Shown: positions 62,487 to 64,000 of the stretch, in pieces
Position numbering within the stretch: the stretch's first letter is position 1
Layout: each line of letters begins with the position of its first letter
Assembly (NCBI GenBank): GCA_036337015.1
Contig: JAYZEZ010000004.1
Location: 31,904-95,903, forward strand
Length of the DNA stretch: 64,000 bases
Source of the DNA: Casp-alpha2 sp036337015
GTDB lineage: Bacteria; Pseudomonadota; Alphaproteobacteria; Rhodospirillales; Casp-alpha2
Direction of reading: 5' to 3'
The notes under the pieces: generated by a model
The model's database searches: none
The model's input: the letters and a program-made list of their open reading frames with translations, nothing else
Told to the model about the DNA's origin: nothing
Position numbers and translations under genes: made by a program

Positions 62487-63449
62487 ATGAATTTTTTAGA
62501 AAAACTTCAAACTCTTTCTCTGGCTAAAAACGGCACGAAAGCTAAAGGTTTTGTCGCGGATAAAAACCCCTTCAATTTAAGTGATAATGAAGAATATTTA
62601 AGCTGGAGAAATAATAAATTATTGAAATTACCAGTTTCTGCTGATGATTTGTTGGTGAAAATTGAAGATTTTGCATCTCCTAGCAAAGTTGAAAAACAAG
62701 CTATAATAAATAGGTGTAATGACTTTAATATGGCAGTTTACGATACTATCCCAAATACAACTAAAGCATTACCCTTAGCTCTGGCCCGCAGTGTTGGATT
62801 AAGTAGTTTTGATAGGCCATTATGTTCGGGGGATGATGGCCTTGTAGAAATTACTGTTTTTGAGGGCGGTAGAAAGGGGTCTTATATCCCATATTCTGAT
62901 AAACCGCTCAGTTGGCATACTGACGGTTATTATAATAAACCAAAAGAGCAGGTTCGTGGATTTCTTTTGCATTGTAGTCGGGATGCCGAAGAGGGTGGTT
63001 ATTCAGAGTTTATTGATCCCGAAATCATTTATATTAAACTACGAGACGAAAACCCGGAATTTATTCGTGCACTCATGTATAAAGATGCACTAAGCATTCC
63101 GGCAAATTTTGAAAATGGAGTAAAGGTTAGAGATGCTTCAACAGGCCCTGTTTTTTCTGTAATATCTGGAGAGCTCCACATGCGTTACTCAGATCGAAAG
63201 CGTAATATCGAATGGAAGTCTGATGCATTAGTAACAGATGCTCGTAAAAGGCTATGTAATATCCTACGTAATACAGAAAAAAACATAATTCGCTTAAGGC
63301 TTCAGCCAGGACAAGGAGTTATTTGCAATAATGTTTTGCATCGTCGTTCTGGCTTTAAAGATTCTACTAATAAAGATAAAAAAAGATTATTATTTCGCGC
63401 CCGATACTTGAATAGAGTTTCAAAAAATATATGTGTTGAGGACAATTAA
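62487..63449 (+). CDS. TauD-like Fe(II)/alpha-ketoglutarate dioxygenase beside dsrA
   Basis: 320 residues. A facial triad is visible: His144 and Asp146 (LSWHTDGYY) and His285 (NNVLHRRSGF), with arginines downstream (LLFRARYL). It is not closely similar to the other TauD-like protein in this window; its N-terminal half is different. Divergent from dsrA and followed 27 bases later by two small genes. The substrate is unknown; a link to organosulfur or sulfur regulation is only suggested by position. Confidence 0.8.
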   Translation: MNFLEKLQTLSLAKNGTKAKGFVADKNPFNLSDNEEYLSWRNNKLLKLPVSADDLLVKIEDFASPSKVEKQAIINRCNDFNMAVYDTIPNTTKALPLALARSVGLSSFDRPLCSGDDGLVEITVFEGGRKGSYIPYSDKPLSWHTDGYYNKPKEQVRGFLLHCSRDAEEGGYSEFIDPEIIYIKLRDENPEFIRALMYKDALSIPANFENGVKVRDASTGPVFSVISGELHMRYSDRKRNIEWKSDALVTDARKRLCNILRNTEKNIIRLRLQPGQGVICNNVLHRRSGFKDSTNKDKKRLLFRARYLNRVSKNICVEDN

Positions 63450-63476
63450 ATAATACTTTGAAAGGTTGGTTTCGTG

Positions 63477-63683
63477 ATGGCACTTCCTCCTACAAGACTT
63501 AGCGAGTTAATAATTAGACACCCTGAAGTTAATACTTTTAGAGACTTTTTAGATACCATTAGTAAATATGCTGAACATGGAGAAGGGAATTTGCTTGACG
63601 TCGATTTAAAGCCTGATTTTCCTGATACACCTCGTAATTGGGAGTTCTTAGTGGAATCGGCATATGTATGGGGGGAACGTTGA
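63477..63683 (+). CDS. Small protein of unknown function
   Basis: 68 residues from the ATG at 63477, with AAGG upstream; a GTG codon sits directly before it. Charged and helical (RLSELIIRHPEVNTFRDFL). No signal or membrane segment and no motif that I recognise. It follows the dioxygenase after 27 bases and overlaps the next small gene, so it looks co-transcribed. Confidence 0.6.
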   Translation: MALPPTRLSELIIRHPEVNTFRDFLDTISKYAEHGEGNLLDVDLKPDFPDTPRNWEFLVESAYVWGER

Positions 63684-63889
63684 CGTCCCAGAATCTTCGC
63701 AGCTTAAAGAAGTTGAAAGCTCCTTTAGGTGGCGAAGTTGAGTTGTTGGAACTAGATTATGATGGTGGAGCAAAATTGCTACGTGTTCGAATTCGCCAAG
63801 GCTCAAGATTCACAGATTTAGATCTTGATCCAGACACGGCTAAGATTTGGGCTTCTACAATGGCGGGGTGGGCGTCTTTGTCTTTATAA
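63668..63889 (+). CDS. Small protein of unknown function
   Basis: 73 residues from the ATG at 63668; a TTG at 63680 in a TTGA overlap with the previous stop, with GGGGGA upstream, is the alternative start. The sequence is mostly beta with paired charged residues (LRVRIRQGSRFTDLDLD, then KIWASTMAGWA). I do not recognise a family. Overlap with the preceding gene indicates coupled translation. The last 111 bases of the window after it hold nothing I can identify. Confidence 0.6.
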   Translation: MGGTLTSQNLRSLKKLKAPLGGEVELLELDYDGGAKLLRVRIRQGSRFTDLDLDPDTAKIWASTMAGWASLSL

Positions 63890-64000
63890 GAGCCTTTAAT
63901 TGGCTGCAAATAATTTTTAAAAGTCAAATAATATAATTATTTGTTTTTTTTATTTAGATTATTTATTATTCTTATATAGTATTATACCGATTATATAATT

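Noticed and set aside
1..64000. tRNA, rRNA, CRISPR array, insertion sequence or prophage
   Set aside because: None could be recognised; the spacers are short and AT-rich, and no transposase, integrase or repeat array was seen.

Overview
The window is AT-rich chromosomal DNA from an alphaproteobacterium that oxidises sulfur. Two things support this. The block from chvI down to trxA (ChvI-ChvG, HPr kinase, RapZ, EIIA-Man, HPr, EI, AhcY, a DivL-type kinase, TsaE, AmgK, MurU, AddB, AddA, thioredoxin) is a gene order I know from alphaproteobacteria. The right end carries a complete reverse (oxidative) dissimilatory sulfite reductase locus with the diagnostic DsrEFH and DsrL. I see no tRNA, rRNA, insertion sequence, phage gene or CRISPR array. 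No organism can be named from the sequence alone.

Layout. 1-19,054: one long minus-strand run of envelope-stress, PTS-regulatory, methyl-cycle, cell-cycle, peptidoglycan-salvage and recombination genes. 19,317-25,279: an orphan CbtB-like protein, a HugZ/DUF2470 protein, PrmA, a UvrD helicase and a ClC transporter. 25,466-28,615: a three-gene plus-strand unit (GT2, VTT-domain protein, ArnT-like GT39) for lipid-linked sugar transfer. 28,665-30,786: groESL with a sigma-70-like promoter, a CIRCE operator and a strong terminator. 30,818-35,349: a DinG-type helicase and a shortened MetH with an eroded folate domain. 35,475-42,088: a surface or accessory segment with a zinc-ribbon/SGNH membrane protein, an O-antigen-ligase-like protein, an outer-membrane beta-barrel protein and an alpha/beta hydrolase. 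42,097-43,779: ettA. 44,093-47,988: a sodium:solute symporter, a TPR membrane protein, a tiny membrane protein and a TauD-type dioxygenase.

48,003-62,263: the sulfur island. TusA and a YeeE/YedE-type sulfur transporter are divergent; a periplasmic thioredoxin-like protein follows; then dsrABEFHCMKLJOPN runs on the minus strand. Known Dsr biochemistry gives the flow: persulfide sulfur passes from TusA to DsrEFH and then DsrC; DsrAB releases sulfite; DsrL passes electrons; DsrMKJOP recycles DsrC through the quinone pool; DsrN amidates siroheme. dsrR and dsrS do not follow dsrN here. Divergent from dsrA lie a second TauD-like dioxygenase and two tiny unrecognised genes.

Most noteworthy: the DivL-type tyrosine replacing the kinase histidine; a structured leader between ptsI and ahcY; the degenerate MetH; the zinc-ribbon/SGNH protein divergent from a ligase-like protein; the dioxygenase plus small-gene cassette beside dsrA; and a hairpin between dsrC and dsrM. 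I did not find a wholly unknown multi-gene system that I could defend strongly. The SGNH/ligase pair and the dsrA-side cassette are the best candidates.
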